A DNA stretch of 64,000 nucleotides from Isochrysis galbana (taxonomy: Eukaryota > Haptophyta > Isochrysidales > Isochrysidaceae). The stretch's first letter is position 1. The number at the start of each line of letters is the position of its first letter. The notes under the pieces were generated by a model. That model saw only the letters and a list, made by a program, of their open reading frames with translations, had not been told where the DNA came from and ran no database searches. Below, piece after piece: positions 1 through 11,134 of the stretch. The stretch is from contig CM030940.1 in assembly GCA_018136815.1 (NCBI GenBank), forward strand, positions 722,418-786,417, in the 5' to 3' direction. The position numbers and the translations under genes are program-made.

Positions 1-170
1 GTTCCCCCCCAGCTCCCACTCGCCCCTCTGTGGTCTCGAACCTACTTTTATAAGTAGGGGTCAATGGGGGTGAGGGGTAAGGGCCTCGCAACTATCGTTA
101 TGAACGATAGGGTCATGGAGCGCGCCTCGCTCCCACCCCCTCCCAGGGAGCGGCAGCTCTCCCCTCCGGC
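1..170. repeat. Dispersed repeat end with AGTAGG hairpin
   Basis: Positions 41-58 form a near-perfect palindrome (CCTACTTTTATAAGTAGG) followed by GGTCAATGGGGG. The same hairpin and flank recur in opposite orientation at 15505-15525 and 26265-26285, and as variants at 2191-2207 and 2221-2237. This marks a dispersed repeat family; only one end of the element lies here because the window starts inside it. No gene is visible. Confidence 0.55.
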
Positions 171-294
171 GTTAACGTGTCTTCTCGCCCTGTTTGGGTA
201 AGAGAAGATGGGGGCGCCAGAGCCAGGAGGGAAGGGCCGCGGCTCGCCGCGGCCACACTCGCTTCGGCGAGAGTGATTTGCGCTCTGGGCTCCT

Positions 295-540
295 ATTTCA
301 CGAGTGCCCCCCCCCCCCCCCCCCCCCCCGCACGCGCGTTGTTTTTACCCGAAAGGTGGTTTTCCCCAGCACGCGCTGGGGTGCTGGGGTGCGCGGGGTC
401 GGTGCGTGCACAGGGGGGGGGGGGGCGACAAATATCGAGGGGAGGGGGCAGTGCCCCTCCCCCCGGTATCACTCGGACACCTGGCTCGTCAGGCATGGCG
501 GGATTCCGGGACTGAGAAGTTGTGTCCAATTGGCTAGTGG
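295..540 (-). repeat. Copy 1 of an inverted dispersed repeat
   Basis: About 240 bases containing poly-C, an ACAAATATCGAGG-type core, and a GGCATGGCGGGATTCC segment. The reverse complement recurs at 35340-35590 with many blocks of identity, including the poly-G end. Open frames on both strands here are Gly/Pro/Arg rich and follow the base composition, so I do not call a protein. Confidence 0.65.
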
Positions 541-1208
541 GGTCGCTCCCAAACCCCCTCCCTCCGCCCACCCCGCCGCGCCGGCCGACCAGGATATGGC
601 CGACACTGCGCAGACGCAGCGCCCTCCAGCCATGGCCACGCGCCACGCCCATGCACCATCCAGGCACCCGCGAGCCACGACTCGAGGCTTCCTCAGAGAG
701 TCGCACAGAGACCGATGTAGCGATATAGCCGTGTAGCCCTGAATCTTCAAGAACAAAGAAGTTTTCTTTAGAGGGCCAGCCAGGCGCCAGGAAGCGCTTA
801 GGGGGTATTGGAGGCAGCGGCTCAATCAACCCCTGGCCCCCTCTGCCTCTCCATCGCGTGCCTCGCCGGTCTTGGGTGCCCACTTCCTGCTCTTGGCTGC
901 CTGGCGACCAGAAAAGGGGAGGGGGAGGGGGCAGTGATTAAGAAAGAGAGCTGGCCCATGCGTGCTTGAGAGTGCGGAATGATCCTAGCACTCGCTCCCA
1001 AGTCTAAGTTAGGTTGTTGAGTCCTGAGCACATGCCAGGTAGCATGGCATCGAGGATGACCGACAGCCCCCTTGAGGGGAGTTGAAGCCCGGTGGGGAGG
1101 GCACGAGGCGCCTTCCTATTGACTCCTACTCGAGAAATAATATTCTTGAAGGTACGCACCTGAAGCTGGTGGTCGGCTTCGGGTACCAACCACCGTCGGT
1201 GGGAAGGC
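541..1208. other. Spacer, no gene recognised
   Basis: GC-rich sequence with several short open frames on both strands. None shows a recognisable domain, signal or splice-consistent extension. The piece around 1070-1140 resembles the ends of the repeat family at 2100-2240 (a gagggg/gttga/agcc block and a 'gactcctactcgaga' element). Confidence 0.4.
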
Positions 1209-1440
1209 ATGCCGGGGGGCGTGCGGTTCCTGCCCCACGGGATGCGCGAGGACGAAGGGTACGGCCTGACGCTGGACGTGCACCTGCAGGAGACGTCGGC
1301 CAAGCAGTCGGCCGACTCGGCGATGCGCGGGTGGCTGTGGGCGCTCCTGCGCGACACGTCGCGTCCCGTGGCGCACCTCCACCTCCTGCCGGCCGGGTGG
1401 GTGGGAGCTGAACGGCTCCCAGCTGATGTGCGTCAACCGT
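1209..1440 (+). pseudogene. GC3-rich orphan exon-like ORF, unidentified
   Basis: An open frame in which nearly every codon ends in G or C, the bias of the real genes in this window. It contains peptides such as LTLDVHLQETSAKQSADSAM and WLWALLRDTSRPVAHLHLLP. I recognise no family. No convincing partner exons were found on either side, and both sides are dispersed repeats, so this is probably a stranded exon or gene fragment. Function unknown; composition alone could also produce such a frame. Confidence 0.25.
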
Positions 1441-1789
1441 CGTGTGGTGGTGCCTTGGCGGCGCCCGTCTTGTGGACGAAACGAGGCGATGCGCAAAACC
1501 CCCCAACTCGACGGACCGCGGCCGCTACGACGAACACATCGCGCCGCGCGCTTTCAGAACGCGCCTTTCATAAAACCCGTCAGGCAGATAACTTCATCTT
1601 CTTCGTCTTCTTTTCCTTCTCCGCGTCCTCGATCCTATATGAATGACTATGGACATTTGATGGCTCCATTTGATTGATGTCCCATAGTTGATAGTTGTAC
1701 GAAACGATACACGATACCTTTTTTTGATCTATGTGTGACGGTCAATTTTTTTGTCGCTTTTTGTGCTTTTTTTCGCTCTTAGGTCGTCG

Positions 1790-2240
1790 CGTGCCGCCTG
1801 CGCGCGCCATGGCCCCCCTCCGGGGGACCTCCCCAGCTGGCCGGCTGGGCGGCTCATGGGGGCAGTGGAGGCTGGGGCTTCGCCCCTGGCCCCCCCTGCC
1901 TCCCCCTCGCTCGCGCCCCGCCGGCCTCGGGGGCCGTCCAAGTCGTCTGTCAGTCTGTGGCTCAGAGATGCTGGAGGGGAGTGAGTGCGCTTTGGAGTGG
2001 GGTCGAGCGAAGGATTGCGCGTCGCGGTGTGCCGTCTGGGAGAGTCTGGATGAGTGTGTTGGCTGCTCAGCACATGCCAAAAGGCATGGCATGAGGTTGA
2101 CTGACAAGCAGGCCAGGCACTAACGCCCCCCTTGAGGGGCGTTAGTGCCTGAGGGGAGGAGCGAGGAGCGCGAGGCACCCCCCCATGACCCCTACTCTAA
2201 GAGTAGGTTGATATTTGACTCCTACTTGAGAAGTAGGTTG
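1790..2240. repeat. Dispersed repeat with GCAGTGGAGGCTGGGGC block and hairpins
   Basis: The block around 1860-1900 (GGGGGCAGTGGAGGCTGGGGCT...CCCCTGGCCCCCCCTGCCTC) recurs at about 15195-15240, and in reverse complement inside the repeat copies at 49751-50180 and 54806-55214. The 3' part carries two AGTAGG hairpins (2191-2207, 2221-2237), the same hairpin as at the window start. These are pieces of one mosaic repeat family. From 2241 to 2702 I see no gene. Confidence 0.55.
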
Positions 2241-2702
2241 CGACGCTAGTGCAGCTAATGGCGATGCGACGCCGCGCACGCACAACGTACACACGCAACA
2301 TGTCAAAGGCCCGCACGCGCACTCACAGCATAGCTATGCACACGTGCACGCATTGCGGTACCAGGCATACATCAGCCACACAAACAACCCTTAAACAAAG
2401 CGATGAGCCCTCATACCAACGCCATTGCTATTGCGCAGCGTCCCTTCAGGGTATTGAGCCCACGCACTCGCATTCATACGAGTGCGTGCGGCGAACAACA
2501 GAATAGCATGGCAACAAATGTGGTAAAGTGTGGGAGGTCGTAGATTGTGGGGCACGATCGTAGAAAGTGCGATGAATACCCATTGGTGGTGCACTGGGGG
2601 CAAGCACAAAGCGGTGTGAGGGCGAGCCCCGATGGCCAGCAGTCTGTAGGATCGGTAAGAAGGGTAGGTGGAGAGGATGCACATGGCATGTATCGAGTGC
2701 GC

Positions 2703-4708
2703 TCAACCAAAGCACGAGTAGTATCTGTTGCGCCAAAAGCTCTCTGGCCACTCGCGCTCTGGAAGTGGCCGCTCCCACAGCCGCAGTCCCTTTGGACAGC
2801 AAAAATGCTTGAGGTTGAGCCACAGGCCCTCTGAAAATGGGCAAGAAAACTCGTAGAAGCCCTGGACAAGTGTAGACAACCCAGTGAGGTCCACGTGTAA
2901 AAAAATGTGAGAGTCAACGCTGCTGGTCAATCTCGTGGTCCCATTAGGCCTATTAGCGGTGGCTGATGGGGCCAGCGTTGGCCCCGGGGGCTAGGGCTAA
3001 AGGGGTCACCAACCTTGAGGTACTGAAGCTTTTCAACTTTCATGAACTCGTGTGTGGTGGACGAGGTAAGTGCCATGAACGAGTGGATACAAAAGAGGAT
3101 AGTCAATGGGATGCCAATCGCGTATGCAAGCCCATCAAGTATGAGCAAGGGAAGGTTGATGAGACCTGCACCGAGTGTATCCGACGCGCGGGAGGGGAGG
3201 GGCATGAGGCTTTTCATAGAAAGCAGGTGATCATAGATGACAGGCGACCAAGCGAGGACTGCGCTGGCTTGTGGAGATGCTCGGAGTATAGTGGGTGCCC
3301 CACGCGCTCAGCCCACCTGCAGCAGTCCGCGGCGGTGTGTGAACGTATGCGTGATCGACCAAACCTTTTGCGATCCAAATCGAGATCAGCTGCAGGGCCA
3401 GCAGCCGCCAGAATGCGCCGTGATTCAGCTCGCCGACGGAATTGCCTGAAGTGAGGTGGTGCCGCACAAGAACACATGAGCCGAACGACTGTAGGCGGAA
3501 CGAGTCTACTTGCAGGGTGCAGCAGCGGTGGACCGGAAAACTCAGTTCGGCAATCGCTGAGGGGCACAGGGATAGCCAGGGGCTGACCAAGACAATAGCA
3601 GTAGTGATCAAATTTGGATACGACTCGCTGGTGTTTCTTGACCCACTTGGCGCGGATCGGAAGCAGGACGCCTGCCTCCTCGCAATACCCATCAAAGTAC
3701 CTATGGCAGGGGAAACAATTCAGATGAGACAACGGTGTGCATGGAAAGCTTGATCTGCAAGAGCACAGCAGGAGAGGATGCTCCGCAAGCTGGGTGTCGG
3801 TGGCGGATCGGTGGCTGCGAATCGACTCATCATCTAGTGAGTTCCCGTATGACCGTGCGAGCTCACTTCGCAGCTTCAAGAGGCAACCCCGTCTTGTCCG
3901 AGTTATCGCGTGTGAGCTCCTCCCTCTCCTCCCAGAACGCTCGTTCCTTGGTCATGACTTCGCCATCGGCGTCCACACGCACGGTACCTCCACTTGCATC
4001 GTCCTCGATGACGCGGGCGAGGCCCATCTCTAGCCCACTCGCATCATGCGGACCGAGGCTGCTTGCACCACCGTTTGCATCTCCGTCGCCATCGTGCGGA
4101 TCACTGTCCTCCTCACCATCCTCCTCAGCCTGAAGCGCGTCCTCAGCCGTTTGAGGCAGACGGACAGTGTGCGGCAGGACGGGCTTTAGCTCAACCTCGC
4201 GCACGCTGACGGCGCCGTCATCGCCGTCCTCTGCCTGTGCATTGCCCTGCTCTATGGAAGTCGTTGGCCTGCTTGGACTGGGAGATGTGCCATCGGCCAT
4301 GCTGCGGCAATCCTCCACCGCCAGGACAATCTCTCCGCGCACCTCGGGCGTGCCACGCACGTCCACCTTACCCGGCCCAACCTGTGCATCCATGAGCGAT
4401 TGCAGACTCTCTGGCGTTAGGAACCCCGGGTCGGAGAAGACGAGCCGCACGTACTGAAGCCCAGCGAGTGTGGTGACAACGAGCCAGAGCACAGTGCTAA
4501 CGGGAGCTCCAGAGGGGCCCCAGGGAAGGCCGTAGACTGTGATCGCGACCGCCTCAAACGCGTGGATGCCGAGCCAACTCAGGACGAGCAGCGAGCGCCG
4601 CACTCCCTTCGCCGGCCTCTCGCGCAAGCAGTCGGCCCAGCCGCGCCGCCGGTACTCGCTCCAGTCTTGCGAGAACTCGAGGGCGGCCTGCGAGAGCTGC
4701 TGATCCAT
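2703..4708 (-). CDS. DHHC-family protein S-acyltransferase (DHYC variant), 5 exons
   Basis: Membrane enzyme expected to attach palmitate to protein cysteines on endomembranes. Proposed exons (minus strand): 4708-3867, 3700-3588, 3445-3317, 3165-3014, 2870-2703; phases join and give 467 residues. Exon 1 encodes two membrane helices (SLLVLSWLGIHAFEAVAI; TVLWLVVTTLAGLQYV) and then the family DPG motif in VFSDPGFLTPE, followed by a long acidic Ser/Asp/Glu-rich cytosolic insert. Exon 2 holds the CRD with catalytic FDHYC; exon 3 gives GNSVGELNHGAFW and a third helix; exon 4 the fourth helix and the TTxE motif (STTHEF); exon 5 the C-terminal PaCCT-like segment (FSEGLWLNLKHF). Odd points: DHYC replaces DHHC, as in the yeast Akr1/Pfa5 type, and several zinc-binding Cys/His of the CRD are not Cys/His. 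It shares a G-rich divergent spacer with the antiporter gene. Confidence 0.85.
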
Positions 4709-5418
4709 CGCGGCCGCGGCTCGCGTTAGGTTGAGAGAGAGCGGCGACGAGCGAAGGGGGGGAGGGAGGGAGGGAGCGAGGGGGAGGGAGGTAGGGAGGG
4801 AGGGAGGGAGGGGGAGGGAGGGAGGGAGGGAGGGGGGAGGAAGCGAGGAGGGGAAGGGGAGGGGTTGCGGCGCGGCGCCGCCGTCCGCCGGTTGGGGGGA
4901 GTGCATTCCGAGATGTTTAACAGTTAGTGCCGCCTCAAGTAGTATTGTAGTATTGTAAGTACGGTAGAGCGGAGGAGAGTGGGGAGGAGAGAGGGGGGGA
5001 GGGGAGTGGCCTCGTGTACATGAATTCCACAGACGAAGAGATAAAGAATGGCACGGACACACTTGGAGGTAGGAGTGCTCCCACGTGCGCGCGACCGCGT
5101 GCGGTGGAGGGGGGGGGGGGGGGGCACGGGGGGGGGGGGGGGGGGAGGGCGGGGGGGGGGGGGGGAGGGCGGGAGCGGGACCGGTGGCGCGCGAGAAGAG
5201 AGAAGAGAGCAGCGGCTCTACATAATTGTAGAGAAGGCGAGGGTCCCCGAGGCGGGCGGGAGTCGAGAGTCGTCGCGCTGCGGCGGAAAGGGTTGGGGGG
5301 GGGGGGGAAGCGGGCGTGGCCGGCAGCGAGGGAGCGGAGGGGTTTGGGGAGAGGGGGAGAGGGAGGGAGAGGGAGGGAGAGGGGGAGGGAGGGAGGGAGG
5401 GAGAGTGATCGACGGGGG
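4709..5418. promoter_or_regulatory. Divergent G-rich spacer between two start codons
   Basis: Spacer of 710 bases between the oppositely oriented start codons of the palmitoyltransferase and the antiporter. It contains GGGA/GGGAGG arrays (about 4755-4860 and 5340-5405), G-runs of 8 or more (5109-5175, 5295-5310) and purine tracts, with potential for G-quadruplex formation on the plus strand. Both promoters and 5' UTRs must lie here. Long Gly/Arg ORFs on + and Pro/Ser ORFs on - are composition artefacts. Confidence 0.6.
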
Positions 5419-8400
5419 ATGACGGCGCTGGTGCTCTCCTCGCCTATGGCCGCGCTCCTCCCCCCCATTGTCATGGCCCCCAGCCGCATGGGCAGAGGCA
5501 CTCCGCCGCCGCTCGCTCGGCTCTCTGCTGCTGCCACGCCTTCTGCCTCCATCCGGCCGGCTGTGCGGCTGGCCCGCTGGCGAACGCCTGTGCGCTGGGC
5601 TCGTCGGCACGTCTCGCGCTTCGCGCTGCTCCTCTCGCTCCTCCTCGGGCTCTGCGGCCTGCCAAGAGCGGAGCCGCACCTCGCGATTGCTGCGCCCGAG
5701 CACGGGGCCGTCTTCGACGGAGGGTGGCGCCCGCAGGCTAACCCGATTGCGAGGCTCCTGCAGGGCGCTGGGGGCAGGCCAGAGGTGACGATCGAGGCGG
5801 GGGTGAGTGAGTGCAATGCACAGCCAGTGGGGCATCCGCTCACCCAGACGACAGAGGCGAGCGAGCGCAGAAACCTCTGGGCAACGGGCGGACACCGTGC
5901 AAGGCGGCGCGTGCCAGCGCTTGCGCGAACGGCGGATCCCCCCGCGGTCATGCCGACAGATCAGCCCGCTGGTGTGCGGCTTGCCGCCGCGGTTGCGCCG
6001 CAAGTCTCCAAAGCTATGAGCGCCGTCGGCGCCGCTCTCGAGGACATCAAGTCGCACATTTCGGTGGACGAACGAGATGCGATGGTGCTTTTGGCGACGG
6101 CAGCTCTCGTTACCCCTATTATGGGCTACCTGAAGCTGTCGCCTGTTCTCGGCTTCCTCTTTGCGGGAATCATGCTTGGCCCGACTGGTCTCGGTGTGGT
6201 TTCCGATGTGGATACCACTACAAAGTTGGCGGAGCTTGGAGTGGTATTCTTCCTGTTCGAGATGGGTAGGCTGCCCTGTTTGCCTTCCTTCCCCTCACTG
6301 CGCGCAGTATCAAGCCGGCACTTATGCACCGGCCCTTGGAAGGCTCCATCCCAGCCAGGCGGTTTCGGAATACATAATCACCTTATTCAGGCCTGCTCTT
6401 AAGCTGTTGTACAAACTGCGCCCGCCCTCATCCCTCATCCGCGCACGCCTCACGCCTTGTGTGTGTGCAGGTCTTGAGCTGGAGTATGAGCGGCTCAAGT
6501 CTGTGGGTCGAGACGCCTTTCGACTAGGCAGTGCACAATTTTTTCTCTCTGCCGCCGCAGTGTTTGGCGCCGCCACGGCTGCCGGCTTCGCCCCCGCCGC
6601 CGCCCTTGTTTTGGGTGGCGGTCTCGCACTCTCCTCTTCCGCATTCGTGATCCAGCTTCTCTCGGAGAAGGGTGCGCCTCCTGCGCCGGGGCATCTGGCC
6701 AGAGGCTAAGCACGAACTGCGCTCGTCGGACGCCGAGTTGAACTCAACGTCGGCCGTACCCTTATCCTCCGCAACGCACCGCAGGCGAGCTCGCGTCGCG
6801 CTTTGGCCGCGCGTCGTTTGGCATCTTGCTCTTCCAAGACTTAGCAGTGGTTCCTTTGCTCGTCGTCACTCCGCTGCTCGGCAGCGATGGCGCGGCGCTC
6901 GGCGCCGCTCTGCGTCTCGCTGCAATCAAGTCGGCTTCAGCGCTAGCCTGTATTTTTGCTGCCGGGAGGCTGCTGTTGCAACCAATCTTCAAGGTGAGAC
7001 AAGCACGTTGGGTCGCGGGGCAACCCGAGCCACCTGTGGTGCTTCGGCTGAGTCTCGCCCCATTGAGAGGAGCTTCAAGAGAGGAGCGATTGGCATGCGT
7101 GGCGTTGACACCGCCCGCCGCGGGGTTGTCTTGCAGTTGGTGGCTTCAGCCAAGGATCAGACGGCTTTTCTCGCCATCACGCTTCTGACCGTCATCTCGA
7201 TGTCTGCCTTCACGATGGTGAGACTACTGTTTAGTGCTCCATAGTGATATGGCCACTTGCCGCGACGCTTCCAGCCCATGCGCAGCCTCAGCTTCTGGAG
7301 AGCGCAGCCAGCAGCTAACGAGCATATTGCGGCTCTGATACAGGCCCTTGGTCTCTCCGACACTCTTGGCGCCTTCCTCGCGGGAGTACTGCTTGCTGAA
7401 ACTAAGTATAGGTACGCGGAGGAACGCCTGAGGCTTGCTTTCGTCGTCCTGTCTCTGCCCGCTTCCGATGCGGCGTCCTAGCATTTACTGACCGTCGCGA
7501 ATGCGCCCCCTCTCGCCTACTGCAGGTACCAAATAGAGGCTGATATCGCGCCCTTCCGAGGACTCCTCCTCGGCCTCTTCTTCATCACCACCGGATTTTC
7601 AATTGATCTTCCGCTCGCCTTGGCCTCGGCACCGCTGGTGGGCAATGCGACACGTCACATTTAGGCGGGATGGCTCCGCAGTGCCCGCCCCGCCCTGGCA
7701 TACCGCACCTGCACGCCCGTACACTCACTCGCTACGCTCCAACGCGCGTCTAGGTTTTGGCGCTCACGGTCGCCCTACTTCTCACCAAGACGACGATTAC
7801 GGCACTTGTCCTGACTGCCAATCAGCTGAAGCGGGGTGCAGCAATCCGCTCGGGCCTGCTCCTGTCGCAAGGCGGAGAGTTTGCCTTTGTTCTCTTCGGA
7901 CTCGCCCAGACCCATGGTATCATGCCAATTGCACAGGTGCGCAGAACGAGCACTCTTGACGGTCGCTCTACACAGATTCCAACGCGAATATCCATGCTTC
8001 CGGCCCTTATTCAACACTTGAGGGGCTTCCTCGGAAGCCGTCAATTGACCATCGGCAGTATCTTGCCCTCGCACGCCTTGACACCAGATCACGATTCACC
8101 GCCACGCCCACGCATTGCGCAGGTGAAATTATTGCTCACGATCGTCGTACTTTCCATGTTCCTGACCCCATTCCTCAATGAGTTTGGTGCCTCGATTGCG
8201 TCTCGTATGGAGAAGGGCGGCGGACTCGTCCTTCAGCCTGACGACGATGATGACAAAGTGAGCCTACTAATTGTGCTCAAGAGTCTCAAACCCCAGGTCG
8301 AGGGAGGAGCGCTTGTCGGTAAACTCTACTCGGTGGCGCGTAATTATCCTGAACCCCTCCTCCTCCATCTGTCCCGCGTCTGCCAGGGCGAGTACGTGCT

Positions 8401-9588
8401 TGTTTGTGGTTTTGGTCGTGTTGGGCAAGCAGTGTGCGAACTGCTTACTGCGAGGTTGATCCGGTACAAGGCGTTTGACATGGACCCATACCGCGTCGCT
8501 GAAGCGAGAGAGTTAGGATTACCGGTAAGCGTTCGCCAGTGTTGATGCGCCCGCGACCCGAATGCCTATCCCCGCACAGCGTGTGGGAACTTCCACTTTT
8601 GTCCGCGCTAGCGGCGCGATACCCCATGGAATGGGACATGGGACACTCCTCGGCCGAGCCATGAGCAAGGCTTCACGTGGCCTTGGTGTGTCACTCCTTC
8701 CTGTTCCCCAATCTTCCTAGGTCTTTTATGGCGACGCACGACGTCCAGACGTGCTCCGCTCCTTCATGTCCCACGAGGAGGACATCACATCCGTCGTTGT
8801 GACTCTTGATAACGAACGTGACTGCACCCGCGCGGTGCGTGCTCTTCGTCGACAATATCCTACTGCCAAAGATATGCCCATCTTTGTGCGCGCAGTCGAC
8901 GAGCAGGTATGTGGCAAAGAAGGGGATGCGCTCGATGCCCAAGCGAGGACGGTGAACACAAGAAATGCGCCCAAGACCGTGCAGACCCCGTTGGAGCGCC
9001 CTGATGATTTGCGTCATCAGCATCCCTGATGTTTGCGTGGAATCTCCCACACAACCTCTCGCCCTTCCCAATATCAGCATCGACGAAAACTTGCGGCATC
9101 TTCGGCAATCGCGCTCGAGACTGGCCCAGAGGAATCTGCTCTGATGCTGGGGGGCGCACTGCTCTCATCCCTCGGATGTCCCAAGGATGAGGTGCGAGCG
9201 AGGGTGGCAGGCAGCCGCCTCGATCAGTGCCCGTAGATGCGCACAAGCATTGTGCTAGCTGCTGTGCGATGTCTTAAAATAGTGGTGCTGTCTGCATTGG
9301 TGCCATCCATTCCGTTGTAGTGCTCAATGCTAGGAACTGGCCCCCGCCATGCTCCGTCCACCTTGTCAGGTGATCTCGCTCATCGATGACATGCGAGCTT
9401 CCATGTACTCGGATCGCATGCAAGTGATCCGCGACTCCTTCGTAGAACGCAAGCCGCCTCGATCGCGGCAGAAGAAGAAGAAGCTGCCTGAAATGGTGCC
9501 TGCCGACGCATCCGAGCCGATCGCGGAGGAGGCTACGATCGATGTGGGCGCCACCTCCACACAGCCCGCCTCACAGTCCAGTGACTAG
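5419..9588 (+). CDS. KEA/KefB-type K+(Na+)/H+ antiporter with RCK domain, 12 exons
   Basis: CPA2-family cation/proton antiporter; plant KEA homologues act in plastid envelope, thylakoid or endomembranes. Proposed exons: 5419-6265, 6471-6671, 6785-6993, 7137-7217, 7344-7411, 7526-7637, 7754-7936, 8123-8257, 8387-8524, 8721-8906, 9078-9191, 9370-9588. All are GT-AG, phases join, total 830 residues. The N-terminus is Ala/Arg/Pro rich with a hydrophobic stretch (RFALLLSLLLGLCGL), plausible targeting sequence. The transport core shows the typical LGFLFAGIMLGPTGLG, the LFQDLAVVPLLVVTPLL segment, GLSDTLGAFLAGVLLAETKY and FFITTGFSIDLPLALA. A TrkA-N/RCK nucleotide-binding domain begins at VLVCGFGRVGQAVCELL and continues VFYGDARRPDVLRSF. 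A Lys-rich C-terminal tail follows. A short intron around 5803-5960 in the leader is possible but not needed, because the frame stays open. The ATG at 5419 was chosen as the first in frame after the G-rich tract. Confidence 0.92.
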
Positions 9589-10773
9589 TCTTGCGACTCG
9601 GAGCTTTGCCCAACGCAGAGCTAAGCGATTTACAAGTCGCATTCGTCGGGCCGATTCGGATATGATGGAGACAAGCATAGTGTGGTCTGAGCCGTGCAGA
9701 CAACAACGGGCCCGTTTCCCCAATCGACGTTGCCGCGACTACCCTTACTCTAGCAGAATTTGTGATCTGATACTGAGAGGATTCCAAAGAAAACGCCTTG
9801 CCTCACTAAGACTGCAATTGGATCGCGCACGCCTTGTCCCATCACACCTGCATTTGGAGCGCATGCGAGCGAGCGACTCCAGGATGGCTTCGCAAGCTGC
9901 TTGTCTTAGGAGGGCACTCAGATGTCCAGTCGCCCTCGACATGTCCAGCCGATTCTTGATTGTTGAGTGAGTCTCGCCATTTCACTATATCTCGTCTTCC
10001 TCGTGCGTTTGGACGTGGCGGCCGCCGTCCACTCCCAAGTCATTACTCCTGATTTGTGCGCGCGCGCAAGTTGGGGCTCATTTCACCCACTACTTGGAAA
10101 CTCCACAGCACTTCTATATGTCGCTTCCTCTATGTCTGCCATAACTTATACAAACATCGTCACGCTTCACCTAGTGGTAGCACCAGGAGAAGACGGGTTG
10201 GGGCGCTACGCGAACGAGTCTCTAATATGCTTGCTGTTGTCGAGACTTGCGGCGTCTTCTTCCCTGGGGCTGCATTGGATTGCACTGCCTGGGCCCAAAT
10301 GTAACTTCACCAAGTGCTCGCAAGCAAGGATGGCTGGACTTCCAGATAAGCCTCACCTTCGATATGCTGCGCTATTGCTATTGCATTGGTTGGGCAAAAC
10401 AAGGGGGGGGAGGGGGTGAGAGCGAGAGTCGTGGTTTGTTTGTTGGCCGGACCGATCTTTGAGTCTCGACTTGCCACTCAGCGCACTCAGTGGAGATGGA
10501 TGCGACATCCGCTTGCAGGCATTGCGGTACGGGAGTCCCCCGCCCCCTCCCAAGACCTATGACTATGCCTGAGTCGGTATCAGTATGTGTTGAGCATGTA
10601 GGAGCACCACACCATCCTACCATCTCCACCGATACAAGATACAAACGATGCGCGATAAGTCCGCATTCCATCGACGCAAAATAATAATTGCCACTAGCCC
10701 AGTACTATCACAACAACAGACCACAGAGGTCGCGTTCCGTCGAAAGAGGCCCGCGCGCAGCGCGCCGTAGTCG
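9589..10773. other. Spacer, no gene recognised
   Basis: Several overlapping frames of 60-150 codons exist (for example 9542-9970 and 9967-10419) but lack domains, splice-consistent neighbours and the strong GC3 bias of the real genes. A G-run lies at 10400-10415. I see no RNA gene. Confidence 0.4.
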
Positions 10774-11066
10774 GCCGTGTGTGGCGCCGTCAACTACGCT
10801 GACGTCACCCGGCCGAATGGGCCGGAGTGCCCAACTTTCGAACGCGTGCGGGCGCGCTGCCGGCGCTTTCTCGGCCATTCACTTAGACAGAATGGCACAA
10901 GAAGCATCATATCCAAAGGTGCCGCCCTAGCAGCCACGCCAATCGCCGCCGCCGCCCGTGCGCATCGCGCTGTGGTTGACCGTGTGTGGCGCCGTCAACT
11001 ACGCTAACGTCACCCGGCCGAATGGGCTGGAGTGCCCAACTTTCGAACGCGACCGGGCGCGATGGG
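10774..11066 (+). repeat. Pair of 88-bp direct repeats
   Basis: Positions 10774-10860 and 10979-11066 are near-identical: both run GTGTGTGGCGCCGTCAACTA, then CGTCACCCGGCCGAATGGG and CCCAACTTTCGAACGCG. They read in one frame as CGAVNYADVTRPNGPECPTF and CGAVNYANVTRPNGLECPTF. They are separated by about 118 bases. No protein family is recognised; a recent segmental duplication or a two-unit tandem element is the simplest reading. Confidence 0.7.
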
Positions 11067-11067
11067 T

Positions 11068-11134
11068 GAAAAAAAAACTTTTTAATTTTCTCGCCACGCG
11101 CGCGGCTACGGGGTTGTCTATTGTAGCCACGCCC
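11068..11134 (-). repeat. Hairpin + AATTAAAAAG + T-run element, copy A
   Basis: Read on the minus strand: GGGCGTGGCT, a loop of about 25 bases, GCGTGGCGAGAAAATTAAAA, then a run of T. The GCGTGGC and GCCACGC-type arms can pair. Copies B, C and D are at 25612-25679, 26337-26404 and 54050-54114. Identity outside the loops is high, so this is a real repeated unit of about 70 bases. Confidence 0.65.

Noticed and set aside
5803-5960. GT-AG intron in the leader of the antiporter gene
   Set aside because: Splicing at the apparent donor and acceptor gives a frame with a stop, whereas the unspliced frame is open into the conserved transport core.
4924-6057. Pro-rich minus-strand ORFs opposite the antiporter first exon
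   Set aside because: Shadow frames of G-rich DNA and of the antiporter exon, which has clear homology on the plus strand.
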